A stretch of DNA of 64,000 nucleotides from Rhynchopus sp. YZ270_cl-10 (lineage: Eukaryota > Euglenozoa > Diplonemea > Diplonemida > Diplonemidae). Below are positions 11,026 to 21,707 of this stretch, piece by piece. The stretch lies in NCBI GenBank assembly GCA_964035575.1, contig OZ037854.1, forward strand, positions 930,001 to 994,000, written 5' to 3'. Every line of letters begins with the position of its first letter. The first letter of the stretch is position 1. A program made the translations under genes and the position numbers. The notes under the pieces are model-generated. The model was given only the letters and a program-made list of their open reading frames with translations, was not told the DNA's origin and made no database searches.

Positions 11026-11340
11026 ACAATACCTTACTCTATTAGGGTTAATGCTATCCTCCCCAGTTGAGAGTCTGGGTTTTTTATTGTGCATGGTGGA
11101 AAAATTCCACTTTTTGTTCACATTCGTTTTATGCAAATACCATTTTTTTCCCCCCCCTGCAATGTGTGGGGGTAGGCAGAACAACAAAGGCAAAAAACCG
11201 AAAACCCCCTTAAAATTTATACCATTGTTTTTTCCCATTATTTTGGTTCGACACAAAGTTCGATGTAATAGCAACAACAAAAAAAAAGCTACTTTCCAGA
11301 GTTGAGGACGACGTGCGTCTTTTTTCTTTGAAGTATAACA

Positions 11341-11394
11341 GCCTTCGGGCGACATTGAGTACAGATCCTGCTCTAGCAGGTGATTGTCGACACA
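11341..11394. repeat. 'gccttcgggcgacattgag' repeat, full copy
   Basis: Contains the inner hairpin CCTGC-TCTA-GCAGG missing from the intronic copy at 8875. Ends GGTGATTGTCGACACA as in the other copies. Confidence 0.6.
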
Positions 11395-11592
11395 AAAACC
11401 CCCCACACCCCACCCCACCCACATTGTCTTTCCTGTGTAGTTGCAGAAAGGTCGGATGGTATGGGAACACTTTACACTCGTGAACCTGGCCTGGGGGTTT
11501 CAAAAATGAAAAAAAAAAAAAAAAAAAATGGTCGAACATTCTGACCTCCTTCATTGTCGCCCCATTGTTGTTTTTATGTGTGCACTTTATTT

Positions 11593-11630
11593 AAGGTGAC
11601 TAAGCATGAGAGGCTTGGGGTCATCTTATA
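11593..11630. repeat. Short hairpin repeat, 'aaggtgactaagc' subtype
   Basis: AAGGTGACTAAGC, ATGAGAG, GCTTGGGGTCATCTTATA. Followed within 40 bp by a second hairpin of the other subtype (11668-11695, GATGTGTATGCACGAGAAA...). Confidence 0.55.
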
Positions 11631-12982
11631 AACTGTTCTTATTTTCTCTTTCAAAGTTTCTTTCTAAGATGTGTATGCACGAGAAAATATTCACCTCCCA
11701 ACTTTTATTTTTTTGTTTTCCTCCCCCCCCTCCTCCCGGTTCCGGCGTCCCAGAGACATTTGCACTTTCAACTTCAACTCACTGTCGAGGGTTTTGTATT
11801 TCAAGTCATTTTTTTCTTCTTTTTTAACACTCTTCTTCGGTTACGTGGATGAGGCATCTGCAATTAAAAAGGTGGTCAAAAAAAGTGTCACTTGTCGTTC
11901 CCTCACCCCCCTTCTTGTAGTTGTTTGATGCGTTGACGCTTCCACACACACTAAAAATCACCTGTTGGGTGGTGGTGTTGCGGAGCACGGTTGGGTGAGT
12001 GAACGACGTGACACTTTCCGCTCACAAAGTAGTGTGCGTAAAAAAAAAATGCCCTTCTTTTTCTTCTATCACAACCCGTTGTACCACTCCTGGCTTTCTC
12101 TGTCTGTTTCTCACTCTTTCTCACTCTCGCATCCTGAAGACGCTTTCTGTTATCATTTTTAAGGGAACCGTGTTCTGTAATAAATGAAATTTTTTTGGGC
12201 ACCGTTCCCAAAAGAAGTGACAACGAGGAGAGGCTGCATGAGTGGCAGCTACACTAAACCAAAAACACAGATTTTCCTGGGGAAAAAAAAAAAAAAAAAA
12301 AAAAAAAGCGGGTTTAGTAATGGCGACCTCTGAGGGTGAGTCTGGACAGCACTCCACACGACGACATTTTGTCATTGGCATGCCAAGCACCGTTATGCAC
12401 ACCGTTTTATGCTTATTATTTTGCTCATAACTTATGTCATGACAAATGTCGCCGTGTACACCACTAGCTCCCCCCTTCCCCCTTATCCTGAACGTTCCTT
12501 TGAGATACCCCCTGCTCTTGAACAATAGGCATGAACATGATTCCTTGACACGTGCCACATTTTTTTTTCCTCTTTTTGGGATTTTGTTTTGGGTGCTTTC
12601 TCTTCTTTGATTGGAAAGTATATGAAATGTATTCTTTTGGAAGTTTCCTAGCCATTTTTTTTTGTCATCCGTTCAAAGATCCGTCAGCCAATTACGCTCA
12701 TTTTAAAAGTTTCTTTTCCCCCCTTATTCATCTAAGCAACGCGAGGCCTAGATACAGCTGACATTTTTTTTGTGCAATTTTTCATTTTCCCACAACCTTT
12801 CTTCACCCCCCCTGTAGGGTCATTGCACGGGCGGATCCCAAAAATGCAAATAAGGTCCCTTATTAATTTGTTCCCTTGAAATGTGTAATTTCAGGTTTTC
12901 AAAAAAAAAAAACAACTGATCCCACAGGGGTTGAAGGAAAACAGCAACAAAAAAAAAAAAAAAACGAATTGCTAAGAGAAAT

Positions 12983-13300
12983 AAAACGGGGTGTGCTGTG
13001 GAAAAAACCCCCCTCCGCGCCCGATTTTTCGAAACCACCGTAGCATCCTGGCGCTTAGCTGGGCTGATGCGCCTGGTGTGATCGACAGACGAGTTTTCGT
13101 CTGTGCATTCTGTGCATTTCTTCAGCACTGCTCCTCCAACCACGATGAGTGGGAGCCTGGTGGATGACTACGAGCTGCAACACCCCGAGCCCGGCTCTGC
13201 AGTCATCGAGTACCTCATCATAATATTATCGAGCCTGCCGAGCCTACGTCCAACAACGCGACTTTCGAGCCTCGTCATATCCACAGCACACCCCGTTTTT
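12983..13300. repeat. Foldback element with about 19-bp terminal inverted repeats
   Basis: AAAACGGGGTGTGCTGTGG at 12983-13001 is the reverse complement of CCACAGCACACCCCGTTTT at 13281-13299. The roughly 280-bp interior is GC-richer than its surroundings, with a short open frame of no recognisable family. Consistent with a non-autonomous inverted-repeat element. Confidence 0.55.
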
Positions 13301-13336
13301 TTAATGCTGAATAAATGTATCAACTGCTCTTTGTTC

Positions 13337-13375
13337 AAGGTGACTGAGCACGAGAAGCTTAGGCTCATCTTATAA
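13337..13375. repeat. Short hairpin repeat, 'aaggtgactaagc' subtype
   Basis: AAGGTGACTGAGC, ACGAGAA, GCTTAGGCTCATCTTATAA. Stem and loop match the sibling copies at 9383 and 11593. Confidence 0.55.
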
Positions 13376-13734
13376 AACCTTTTTTGTCTATTTTTCTCTT
13401 GTACAAATGACTTCTCTCCTCAACCAGAGGAGAGAGGTGGGTGGAAGGTGGGGGGGGGGGAGAGGAGCGTAGCGCCCTGGGTGGGGGTTTGGTACTCAAC
13501 AACGATCCGTCTTTCAAATCTTGGGTTCGGGGTGGGGGGGGTCGTTACGAGGGGGGGAAGGCGGTGCGCAGCTAACAGCACAACAGGCAATACCATGTAT
13601 TTTCTAGAGTGGGGCACGTGCCTGCGTGCAAGAGGTGTTATGCACGTTGTCACCTCCTTCATCTTTGTTTTTTGTCATCGAACAGTTGTGTAATTTAGTG
13701 TCACCGAAACGCATTTCCTGGTGCAAAATTAATA

Positions 13735-14504
13735 TATATAATTATTGGGTAATTATTACCCCATAATTACACGCAGGTGTGTTTTTTGTCACGAGTGACC
13801 TAAACCCACGAGCGAAGCGAGTGGGTTTAGGGAACAAGTGACAAAAAACACACCTAAGTGTAATTATCTGGTAATAATTTCACATAATTAGTTTTTTTTT
13901 TATCGTGCAATTTTTGACGAGTGTACAAATCCGGCGAGTCCCCGTCACCCTCCAGTCACTGTATGTCGATGATGGGAGTGTGTATGTGGGGTGTATGGGA
14001 AATGTGCCGAAGTATGGATGTTGAACCGAAAAAGTGGGAGAGGGTATAATTAGTTGTGATCATTCTTGGTTTGGGGTTGGTAATCACATTTCAACAAGTT
14101 GGTAACAACTGTCTATCCTTGGACGATGCGAAGCGTGAAGTTGAGGTTTCCGGTGTGTTTTTCCGGGATTTTTTTTTTTGGCGGATAATCAAAAACGTGT
14201 TTGAGGGGCCTAGAACTGCTCAAATGGGTCAAATTTTGCTTTGAATGGGCTCAAATCGTCGAAATTAACCCTTATAGGGGGAAAAAAAAATTTTGCAGAG
14301 TCCCTTTCCCTTTGGCGACTTAGGATCACCAAAAGTGGGTTTGAGCGTGTAATTATTACCCATAATTACACGGCTGACATTTTTGGTCGCAAATCGCTAA
14401 CGATTCATAATTACACGCTTGGTAATAATTACACGCTCCCAGATTATAATTTTTGGTTCTTCCTGAAGGATTTGTACACGAGTCAAAAATTGCACGATAA
14501 AAAA
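13735..14504. repeat. Nested foldback / inverted-repeat element
   Basis: Two structures. (a) A tight palindrome: AGGTGTGTTTTTTGTCAC (13775-13792) and GTGACAAAAAACACACCT (13838-13855), plus an inner CTAAACCCAC/GTGGGTTTAG, flanked by TAATTATTACC-type motifs. (b) A wider pair about 36 bp long, beginning TTTTTTATCGTGCAATTTTT at 13893 and its reverse complement ending at 14504, enclosing about 610 bp. The motif GTGTAATTATTACC occurs in both orientations at 13747, 13858, 14350 and 14412. No transposase is encoded. Probably non-autonomous DNA elements, one nested beside another. Confidence 0.6.
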
Positions 14505-14512
14505 TTAAAAAA

Positions 14513-14544
14513 AGATCCTGCACTAGCAGGTGATTGTCGACACA
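14513..14544. repeat. 'gattgtcgacaca' repeat, 3' fragment
   Basis: GATCCTGCACTAGCAGG then TGATTGTCGACACA, the 3' half of the repeat at 11341, starting directly after the right end of the 13893-14504 inverted-repeat element. Confidence 0.55.
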
Positions 14545-14912
14545 ACAAAAAAGTATCCCAGAGGGAGTGATAGGAGTGAGGTGGGCGAGATATACAAGTT
14601 CACATAGACATTGTGAGGTGCACTGTAGGAGGGGATTGATCTTAAAGTATTTGAGTTGTACACAGGTCATGTGTGTCCTCCGCACGGCACCCCGCTTTTT
14701 GGCTTGTATAGACACCCATTCGTTTTTTTTTGCCTTTTTGTATTCGTTTTCCGCTCGAAAGAAACGCGAAAAGAAGAGCACAAAAAAATAGACCCCAATG
14801 CCCCTTCCTGGTTTGTTGCTCTCTTTTTTTTGCTTTGCTTTTTTCCCACAGCCAACCACCTCCACATGTCCAGGTGCATACCTACACCAAACCACAACAC
14901 AACAAGAGCACG

Positions 14913-16838
14913 ATGGCCGCAACATGGACGGTCGTACTGCTGCTCCCGCTCTGCCTGGCAGAAGGCGCGCCCACGTCGCTGGAGGGGCTCGTTGCTGCGA
15001 AGGAGTCTGCGCTTCTGACGCTTGTCGCAACACACGAACGTGTGCACAGCGGACGGTGCACTGCAACGTGCCAGTGCTCGGTGGCTGCGTGCGGGTCAGT
15101 GTTTTCTGCGGCAGACGGCTTTGCCTGCGAGGAGGAGGGCAGCACCTGTCCAAGCTGCACAGGGTCGTTCCGCAGCTCAGACACCACAGCCCTCCGCTTC
15201 TCGCCTGGATCCGATCTGGCGAACCCTGAGCTGCGTGACGACATCTGTGCCACACACAGCACCCTCAGCACCTTCCGGGACAACAGGGACGCATACGACG
15301 TGGACGCGTACCAGTACCTCAGCCACAAGACTGGCACACTTCGCATGTTCCCAGCATTCCCGCAGGATCGTGAGAACGGAAAGTGCTCGAAGTACGACCC
15401 ACGCATCCGTCCCTGGTATGTGACTGCAGCGTCTGGGCCGAAGGATGTGATCCTGGTCCTGGATGTGTCGGGTTCGATGAGAGCAGTGCACGATGTGCTG
15501 CTTGGAACATCACGCCTGGATGCAGTGAAGGGGGCTGTGGCGGCTGTGCTCGACACACTGACGCACAACGACTACGTCTCGGTCGTGACGTTCTCAGATG
15601 ATGCAACTGTGCTTGGAACGAGGGCGATGGTGCGGGCCACTGCAGAGGCAATCGAGTATCTGAAGAAGCAGGTGAACTCCGTCACCGCTGGTGGTGGCAC
15701 ATACTTCATGAAAGGCCTCACGGCAGCATTTCAAAGGTTTGAAGCTGCCGTCGCCAACGAGGCCACGTCGCACTGCTCGCGCACGATCCTCTTCTTGTCT
15801 GACGGCTACGCAAGCGACCCGTTGGACGTCTCCTCCAGCATTGCGTCTCTCCAGAGCATCCTTGCTGCGAAGCTTGGCCCAGGCGTGACCACCCCTGTGT
15901 CGATCTTCACTTACTCAATGGGTGCGGATGCCGACCACGTTCTCCCAAAGGAGATTGCGTGCAAGAACAAAGGTGTGTGGGCACTCATCCCGAACAGCGT
16001 TGACCCCCTGACACACATGTCGCAATACTACCAGTACCTGGCGGCAGGGATCAAGTCGACAAAGCCACGTTGGACAACACCGTACGAGGATGCCTTTGGG
16101 CTGGGCACGCTTGTGACTGTTGCGGGCGCTGTGTACGACAGGTCGGGCGATGTCCCTCTTCTGATTGGGGTGGCTGGCATTGACGTCAAGATCAGCGCAC
16201 TTGAGAAGTTTGACGGGTATGAAACGGTTGTGGCGAACCTGATTCTGCGCAGCAGTGAATGCACGTCTACTTCGTTCACTGAGTGCGACCTGCAACGGCT
16301 GCGTGCGTCTGCAGGTGCGGAGTGCCCTGCACCAGCACCGCCTCTGTCCACATGCGCGGCACAGGAGGTGGTGAACTGTGCGTCCACGAAGACGTCGTCG
16401 GAGCTGCTTTGCGAGGAGATGTCCTCCACGACGAAGCTTCCTGTGAATGCTGCTGCTGCTGCGCTGTCGTACAAGGACGTCAACTGCTGTGGCGTCTGCA
16501 CTGCCTCTACTGCAGCACCGACCGCATCCCCCACAGCCGTGCCTATTGCACCACCTCCTGCCTCCCCTGCTCCTACTGCTCCAGCCACACCTTCTGACGA
16601 TGGCGGCGATAATGTCAACGCAATTGTGCCGATTGCTATTGCAGTAAGCTTCATCGTGCTGTGCTCTATTATCGCGGTGGTGATCGGTTGCCGGAGACGT
16701 GCGAAGAAAGAAAAGGAAGTGCGGCGTCCTGACATCAAGGAGCCTGTGCACATCCCTATGCAGCAGCTGCCAACGGAAGAGGGACATCCGTCTGCACCCC
16801 CTGCACCGTCTGCCCCTCCAGCGTCGTATGTAGTGTGA
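14913..16838 (+). CDS. VWA-Cache type I membrane protein (alpha2delta-like ectodomain)
   Basis: 641 residues, single exon. Signal peptide at 1-18 (MAATWTVVLLLPLCLAEG). A Cys-rich part (about 45-90) is followed by a Cache-like lead-in ending YDPRIRPWYVTAASGPKD, then a VWA domain with a complete MIDAS: D184-V-S186-G-S188, T263 in GGGTYF and D297 in LSDG. A second Cache-like part follows (about 400-450, DAFGLGTLVTVAGAVYD), then a Cys-rich segment, a Pro/Thr/Ala stalk, a membrane helix at about 571-592 and a basic tail ending in PSAPPAPSAPPAS. The architecture is that of calcium-channel alpha2delta/CACHD1-type proteins, implying metal-dependent ligand binding outside the cell. ATG 14913 is chosen for the signal peptide and because the paralogue at 18455 shares the same leader and start. 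A pyrimidine tract ending CCCACAG 61 bp upstream could be a splice (cis or trans) acceptor. Confidence 0.8.
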   Translation: MAATWTVVLLLPLCLAEGAPTSLEGLVAAKESALLTLVATHERVHSGRCTATCQCSVAACGSVFSAADGFACEEEGSTCPSCTGSFRSSDTTALRFSPGSDLANPELRDDICATHSTLSTFRDNRDAYDVDAYQYLSHKTGTLRMFPAFPQDRENGKCSKYDPRIRPWYVTAASGPKDVILVLDVSGSMRAVHDVLLGTSRLDAVKGAVAAVLDTLTHNDYVSVVTFSDDATVLGTRAMVRATAEAIEYLKKQVNSVTAGGGTYFMKGLTAAFQRFEAAVANEATSHCSRTILFLSDGYASDPLDVSSSIASLQSILAAKLGPGVTTPVSIFTYSMGADADHVLPKEIACKNKGVWALIPNSVDPLTHMSQYYQYLAAGIKSTKPRWTTPYEDAFGLGTLVTVAGAVYDRSGDVPLLIGVAGIDVKISALEKFDGYETVVANLILRSSECTSTSFTECDLQRLRASAGAECPAPAPPLSTCAAQEVVNCASTKTSSELLCEEMSSTTKLPVNAAAAALSYKDVNCCGVCTASTAAPTASPTAVPIAPPPASPAPTAPATPSDDGGDNVNAIVPIAIAVSFIVLCSIIAVVIGCRRRAKKEKEVRRPDIKEPVHIPMQQLPTEEGHPSAPPAPSAPPASYVV

Positions 16839-17149
16839 TGCAGAATAGCAAGCCATGTTGGAGGTACCGTTGTGCCCGATCATGTGATCCGGTGAAGAAA
16901 AAGCAGAAGAGAGCACAGCATCGCTAGAAACATACGTGGTGCAATAATGATCGACACCTCGCAATGTGTACTCCTTCCACCTTCTAGCCGCTTTGTTTGT
17001 TTATTGTGAACTCGAGAAGTGTGTTTATAAGAAGCATTATCTTAGTATTCTTTATTTGAGGACCCCAACCGGACCCTACATCAAGGCCTAATTACTGTTT
17101 TCAATGATCCCGTTCATCTGGCTGATGAGTGGATATGGAAGAGCACATC

Positions 17150-17255
17150 AGATGTAAACCATGTAGGACTGCATGGTTGGGTGTCCACCCCCGGTATACC
17201 GGTCATGTACCAAAGTACACTGTTCACGAGAGGGCTGTTGTATTTCAAGTCAACT
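17150..17255. repeat. 'gatgtaaacc' 110-bp repeat, copy 1
   Basis: Starts AGATGTAAACC, has GTAGGACTGCATGGTTGGG, GTGTCCACCCCCGG, a GTAC-rich segment, TTCACGAGAGGGCTGTTG and TATTTCAAGTCAAC, then TTTTTTTTCAG. Other copies are at 20509 (5'-truncated), 21589, 23322 and 23620. This copy lacks the CACGAAATGGAT segment near its start. Confidence 0.7.
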
Positions 17256-17712
17256 CATTTTTTTTCAGGCTCCCTTTTTTTTGTGCTGATTTGTGGAGAA
17301 AAATCAATAATCAGCTTCACCAACTACTTCTCTCATTGCTTTAAATTCTAAGACTTAATTTCTTTTTTTCTAATTTTAGTCAACCTACACGTGTGTACGC
17401 CGGGTGTATCCGGTGATGTGTTTGCGCTTTTAACTTATCGTTTTTATTTTTTTTTGCTCCCTTGCATCTTGCGAGGAGTAACTCACGAACAACCCGTTCC
17501 CGATGCAGTCTAATGCCAACTAGACAACACACACCTGAACAAGCCTCGTGACTCCGGAGTCCTCGGCTGACCCAAAGGTGGGTGTTTCTATCTTACAAAA
17601 TTGCTGCCATCGTTCAGATGAAACCAGGGGTGCGGTGAGGAGATATTGCGAAAAAAATAATGTGCACGTTGCTTTTGTTTTTTTTTTTTTTGGGTTTCCT
17701 GTTACACCTTTT

Positions 17713-17789
17713 GTTGTTGGCAGGGTATTTGTGATTTCATCCATAGCTGGCCTCGTATGTGGGTCAGTTGATGTGCCTGCATCAACAAC
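17713..17789. repeat. GTTGTTG...CAACAAC hairpin repeat, copy 1
   Basis: GTTGTTGGCAGG at the left pairs imperfectly with CCTGCATCAACAAC at the right. In between lie TTTCATCCATAGCTGGC, CTCGTATGTGGGTCAG and TGATGTG. Copies at 52210 and 53198 share the same interior, so this is a dispersed structured repeat of about 80 bp. Confidence 0.6.
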
Positions 17790-18454
17790 TATTCTTTTGT
17801 TCTTCTTTCTCATTAAAACCCCGCATAACCTAGCCAGCGTTTAATCGCCTGATACCGACTATATTATGTCCTCCCTTTTCTTCGCTTATTGCACCCATTC
17901 AGATTTTACACACTGTTCTGGCTGCCTGCAAGAGAAAATAATCTTCCCCCTTCCCAGTCGCGTTATCCAGATCAGGTGGTCGCCGTAAAAGTCGGGATCT
18001 TTTTTTTTTTTGTATTGACTTCTCCCATTGCTGCAGACACCTGCCTCAGGTGTTGTATTAATGCTTTCTTGCCATCTTTATATTTTTTTACCAAGTATGT
18101 TTTCTTGATTTGTCCTTGTCTGTTTTATTCCAGTAAATCGTTTCTTGAATTAGTACAGAAGAAGAGTTCTTTTCAATTTTAATTCTGTGTCGCAAAATAA
18201 TAAGAAATACAGAATATAGTGGAGCACACTCTCGGGTGGCTACACTAATACAGCCAAGTTTTCAAATACAAGAAAAATAGGCAGAAAACAAAGAGCTCAT
18301 GAAGGTACAATACAATTCTAAACGCTACAAGAAGAGCACACCAAGAATACCCTGACCCCTCTCTCTCTTTTTTTCTTCGCTTTTTCTCCACAGCCAACCA
18401 CCTCCACATGTCCAGGTGCACACCTACACCCAACCGCAACACAACAAGAGCACG

Positions 18455-18886
18455 ATGGCCGCAGCATGGACGGTCGTACTGTTGCTCCCGCTCTGCCTGG
18501 CACAAGATACTTCCCCTTCTGCAGCCCCCACAGCCTCGCCCACTGCGTCGCCGCCAACGAAGGCACCCCGTACCCCCACTCCACCTCTTAACATTCCAGA
18601 TCCCGCAGGAGGTGTGGACACTGGACTCATTGTTGGCGTGGTGATTGGCTGTGCTGTGTTGTTGGCGATCATCTCGGCCATCGTCAGATGGCAGCGAGCG
18701 AAGATCCGCCATAAGAGGGACAAGGCTTTCTTCGAAAACCAGCAGACAGTTGTGGTCAACGAGCCGGTGCAAATCTCGGTACACATGACTACAATGAAAG
18801 AGGGAAACCAGCCCACGCAAGAACCGTCCGCACCCCCTGCACCGTCTGCCCCTCCAGCATCGCATGGGATGTTCACAAAGGGGTGA
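18455..18886 (+). CDS. Headless paralogue of the VWA-Cache membrane protein
   Basis: 143 residues. The leader (about 60 bp), signal peptide (MAAAWTVVLLLPLCLAQD) and C-terminal PSAPPAPSAPPAS repeat nearly match the gene at 14913, but the whole VWA/Cache ectodomain is absent. Only a short Ser/Thr/Pro stalk (about 20-50) joins the signal peptide to a membrane helix (about 63-85, LIVGVVIGCAVLLAIISAIV) and a basic cytoplasmic tail with a VNEPVQISVHM segment akin to the IKEPVHIPM of the large protein. It probably arose by tandem duplication plus internal deletion. The open, compositionally normal frame suggests a real small membrane protein, but transcription is unproven. Confidence 0.65.
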   Translation: MAAAWTVVLLLPLCLAQDTSPSAAPTASPTASPPTKAPRTPTPPLNIPDPAGGVDTGLIVGVVIGCAVLLAIISAIVRWQRAKIRHKRDKAFFENQQTVVVNEPVQISVHMTTMKEGNQPTQEPSAPPAPSAPPASHGMFTKG

Positions 18887-19323
18887 AGATTTGAATCTCA
18901 AAACAAATGGTGTTGTGGCAGAATTTCATCGTTAAATGTTGCGCAGTAACACAGAAAAAAGCCGTGTCTGAAGTACGTCTTCAGAAAAATAATTGGAACG
19001 AAAAAAGACGAAGAACAAAGAGATGGATGTCACTGCGTGCGAGACATTTATCTTACAAATTTTATTTTTGTGTATGTGTGTGTCGTTGACACCACAATAT
19101 CCACTTTCCTTCCCGCTTTCTTTTAGTATCCACATGGCACACGTTATCGGGTATCGTATATTACCAGGTTGCAAAATCCCAGATTCATTCTGGGTATTAC
19201 CGGGTTTTGTGTATTCGATAACGGCTGCCATCCATGTATCCACTTCTTTTCTTTTTAGGGTACATTTTTAGCACCCTCAGAACCTTCTTTTCGTCAGAAA
19301 AGAAGGAAGATGAAACAATTTTT

Positions 19324-19357
19324 AGATGTGTGTGCACGAGAGGCACATGCATCTTAC
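19324..19357. repeat. Short hairpin repeat (CACGAGAGG loop)
   Basis: GATGTGTGTG, CACGAGAGG, CACATGCATC, TTAC, then a long pyrimidine tract. This is the clearest copy of the GATGTGTGTGC/GCACATNCATC subtype. Confidence 0.65.
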
Positions 19358-19429
19358 AACTATTCTCTCTCTTTTTTTCCTCCCCCGAGCTTGTTTTTAG
19401 ATCTCCGAAAACTCGGGGAGATTTCTTAA

Positions 19430-19465
19430 AGATGTGTATGCACGTGAGGCGCATTCATCCTCCGA
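19430..19465. repeat. Short hairpin repeat (CACGTGAGG loop)
   Basis: GATGTGTATG, CACGTGAGG, CGCATTCATCC, then pyrimidines. Immediately upstream, ATCTCCGAAAACTCGGGGAGAT forms a second small stem, so two hairpins stand side by side. Confidence 0.55.
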
Positions 19466-20508
19466 CTTTTCTGTCTTTTTTGTTGTTGTTGTATCAGTGC
19501 AGTGTACACCTGCATCCCCTAGCAGGCTTTTATGCAAAGCCACATCATTTGAGCTGTTTTTTTTGTGCATTTATTTGCCCACCCCATATTTTTTTGTCAA
19601 GGTTTTCTGTTTCCTTGCCACTTCATCCACCTCCACGTATAGTACAGTTTTGTACAGACCACACACCACCCTGAAGCCTGGTATAAGCCTTACACTCAAG
19701 CCTCATAGGTGGACATAGGGACGGTGTCATGCTTGACATATCACCAATAGCTTGCCTTCTCTTCAAACGGAAAAAAGAAGAAAAAAAGAGAGAGAAAAAA
19801 ATGGAGAACTGCGAAGTACCTGGTACATCCTCCAGGGTTCTGCGGTGACTCAGTGTTGCTGTAGTACCTCGAGAGAGATTTTTCCGTTTTGCGACTGTGC
19901 TTATGTTGTGTTGCAAGTCATATTATCCCATTCTCTTTGTGTAAACCCAGTGTTTTTTTGTCCTGTTAACTGTTGGGTGATCTATGAACGGGGAGAGATT
20001 TTTTCACTAGCTCTCGGTAAGCTCTCACAGCCTGCTACGTGTCTCACGGAGACGATCATAGATCACCCAACTGTAGTCCTGCACTTCGAATTTAACCCTT
20101 TATTTAGAAGTCCCTGCTTGGTCGTTTTTGATCGATGTTGAGCAGGCAGTTTGTATACACAATGTCCATTCCGGCGCTTGACAAACACAACACCAACGAA
20201 AAATCTTGCGTGATTTTTTTTTTTTTTTTTTTTGCGTCCCGTTTTGTGGAGTGGATGTAGGGGTCTGGCTGCAGGTCTTTATCGATCCTCCGGAGTAAGG
20301 CATTCATTTCTCAGGGACAACACAATTTTTTTTGTTGCCAGGATATGGCATAATGTGTATAAAAAAAGGTGGCGAACACAACGGGCGGAAAAAATGTACA
20401 CATTTTTTTTTCTCCCATGAATCATGATGATATTATTAGCTTCTCCCATATCAAGGCTTACTCCCAAAGTATTCCTGGCTTTTGTTCATTTTTATTTGGA
20501 CACATTAG

Positions 20509-20562
20509 GTCATGTACTAAAGGTACACTGCCGCGAGAGGGCTGTTGTATTTCAAGTCAACC
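20509..20562. repeat. 'gatgtaaacc' repeat, 5'-truncated copy
   Basis: Only the right half: GGTCATGTACTAAAGGTACA, CTGCCGCGAGAGGGCTG, TTGTATTTCAAGTCAAC, followed by CCTTTTTTTCCAG. 5' truncation with an intact 3' end is typical of copying from the 3' end, as in SINE-like elements. Confidence 0.6.
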
Positions 20563-21452
20563 CTTTTTTTCCAGTGCCTGCGTCTGCCGATGAACGGTGA
20601 GGCGTTTTGCATTGTTCAACTTCTCTTTTTTTTTTTTCCTGTTGAGAAATGACGATATTCTGTTACACCAAATGAAGCGCAAGCTGCGTAGGGTTTTTGA
20701 CAATACAAAACTCGAAACGCGTGTATTTCCCTTTTTTTTTTTTGCCTTGCGTTCAGGACAACGCTTGTCGCCTTTTTTAGTAGTTTTTCTTGGCAACGAC
20801 CACAGCCGCACTTCTTTGATTCACGTCTTTTCTTTAACCATATTTTTTTTTTAACACGAGAGGATGGCCATCTGATGACCTTTTTTCTTCCCCTCTACAG
20901 CTGGTTGCAATGTTTGGAAAATAATACACAAAACAATGCATCATTACCCCTTTCTAGCATCTACTAGCATCTCCAGTTCTTGGATTATCTTGCGCGCATA
21001 AAAAAAAAAATCCACATTTTTTTTGTTCTCTCCCCAATGATACACTGAGAGGTGACACAAAAAGCACCTCCTCAGGAAGCAGTCTTTATTGCACCATCAT
21101 TAATTTTGTTCTCCCGGAAAAAAATAATCACAGCGGAAAAATGAATTGTTCGAATTTGTGATTTTTTATTTTAGTAAACACGTAGTATTTTACAAAATGC
21201 TCGAGAATCTCGTGAAAAGTCGCGCGTCTGCGTATCCTACCTATCTGAACAACAAGCAACGCGAAACGCATCTCTCGAGCATTTTTAAATTGTCCGGGGG
21301 GACCAGGAGGAGAGTAGTGGATTGGGAGGAGAGAATGCGAGCTGTTACAACATTTTATGTTTTCGCAGGCGATCCCTATGGTTCTTTATGTAGATATCCT
21401 ACTGTTCATTTCTCCCATCTGAAAAGGTTTCGTGCGCTATAAAAAAAAACAC

Positions 21453-21526
21453 AGTGGAGATCATTGCACAACTGTGGCAACACTACCGAGGCAAACTACA
21501 CTACTCCAACAATTTATCAAAAAAAA
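21453..21526. repeat. 'cacaactgtggca' dispersed repeat
   Basis: CAGTGGAGATCATTGCACAA, CTGTGGCAACACTACCGAGG, CAAACTACACTACTCC, AACAATTTATC, then an A run. Copies at 52689-52757 and, degenerate, 26864-26920 all end in an A-rich run, which suggests a short retroposon-like element. Confidence 0.55.
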
Positions 21527-21588
21527 ATTTTTTTAACCCCCTCCATCTCTTCCCCAAAAGTATAGTTTCGTTTATAGTGTTTGTTTCA

Positions 21589-21707
21589 GATGTAAACCAC
21601 GAAATGGATGTAGGACTGCATGGTTGGCGTCCACCCCCCCGGTACACCCCCGGTCATTGTACCAAAAGGTACACTGTTCACGAGAGGGTTGTTGTATTTC
21701 AAGTCAA
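21589..21707. repeat. 'gatgtaaacc' repeat, full intergenic copy
   Basis: AGATGTAAACCACGAAATGG through TATTTCAAGTCAAG, with the CACGAGAGGG core. It is preceded by GTTTC, giving the same CAG-ATGTAAACC join seen in the two intronic copies. Confidence 0.7.

Larger units (their letters stand above)
9011..14912. other. 5.9-kb intergenic repeat cluster, no gene supported
   Basis: No convincing gene. It holds, in order: hairpin repeat 9383; paired 'cgacctgtcagcgacctgtc' repeats at 9555 and 10828 bracketing an 8-bp minisatellite, a perfect 16-bp hairpin and an ACATGT-rich foldback; hairpin repeats 10993, 11593, 11668 and 13337; the repeat at 11341; foldback elements 12983-13300 and 13735-14504; and the repeat fragment 14513. 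A short GC-richer open frame at 13145-13375 (starting MSGSLVDDYELQHPEPGS) lies mostly inside a foldback and runs into a hairpin repeat; I do not call it a gene. Confidence 0.6.
16839..18454. other. Intergenic, repeat-bearing
   Basis: No gene. It contains a 'gatgtaaacc' repeat (17150-17255), a GTTGTTG...CAACAAC hairpin repeat (17713-17789) and T-rich tracts. The last 80 bp repeat the leader of the VWA gene: pyrimidine tract, CCACAG, then CCAACCACCTCCACATGTCC and onward to the start codon. Confidence 0.55.

Noticed and set aside
13145-13375. Small gene starting MSGSLVDDYELQHPEPGS
   Set aside because: It begins inside a foldback element, loses protein-like character after about 30 codons and ends in a hairpin repeat.
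14356-15255. Long minus-strand frame of about 300 codons opposite the VWA gene, and similar minus frames at 15915-16964 and in the array
   Set aside because: They are shadows of GC-rich coding sequence on the + strand; their composition (Arg/Ser/Cys-rich) lacks any domain, and the + frames have clear families or repeated conservation.
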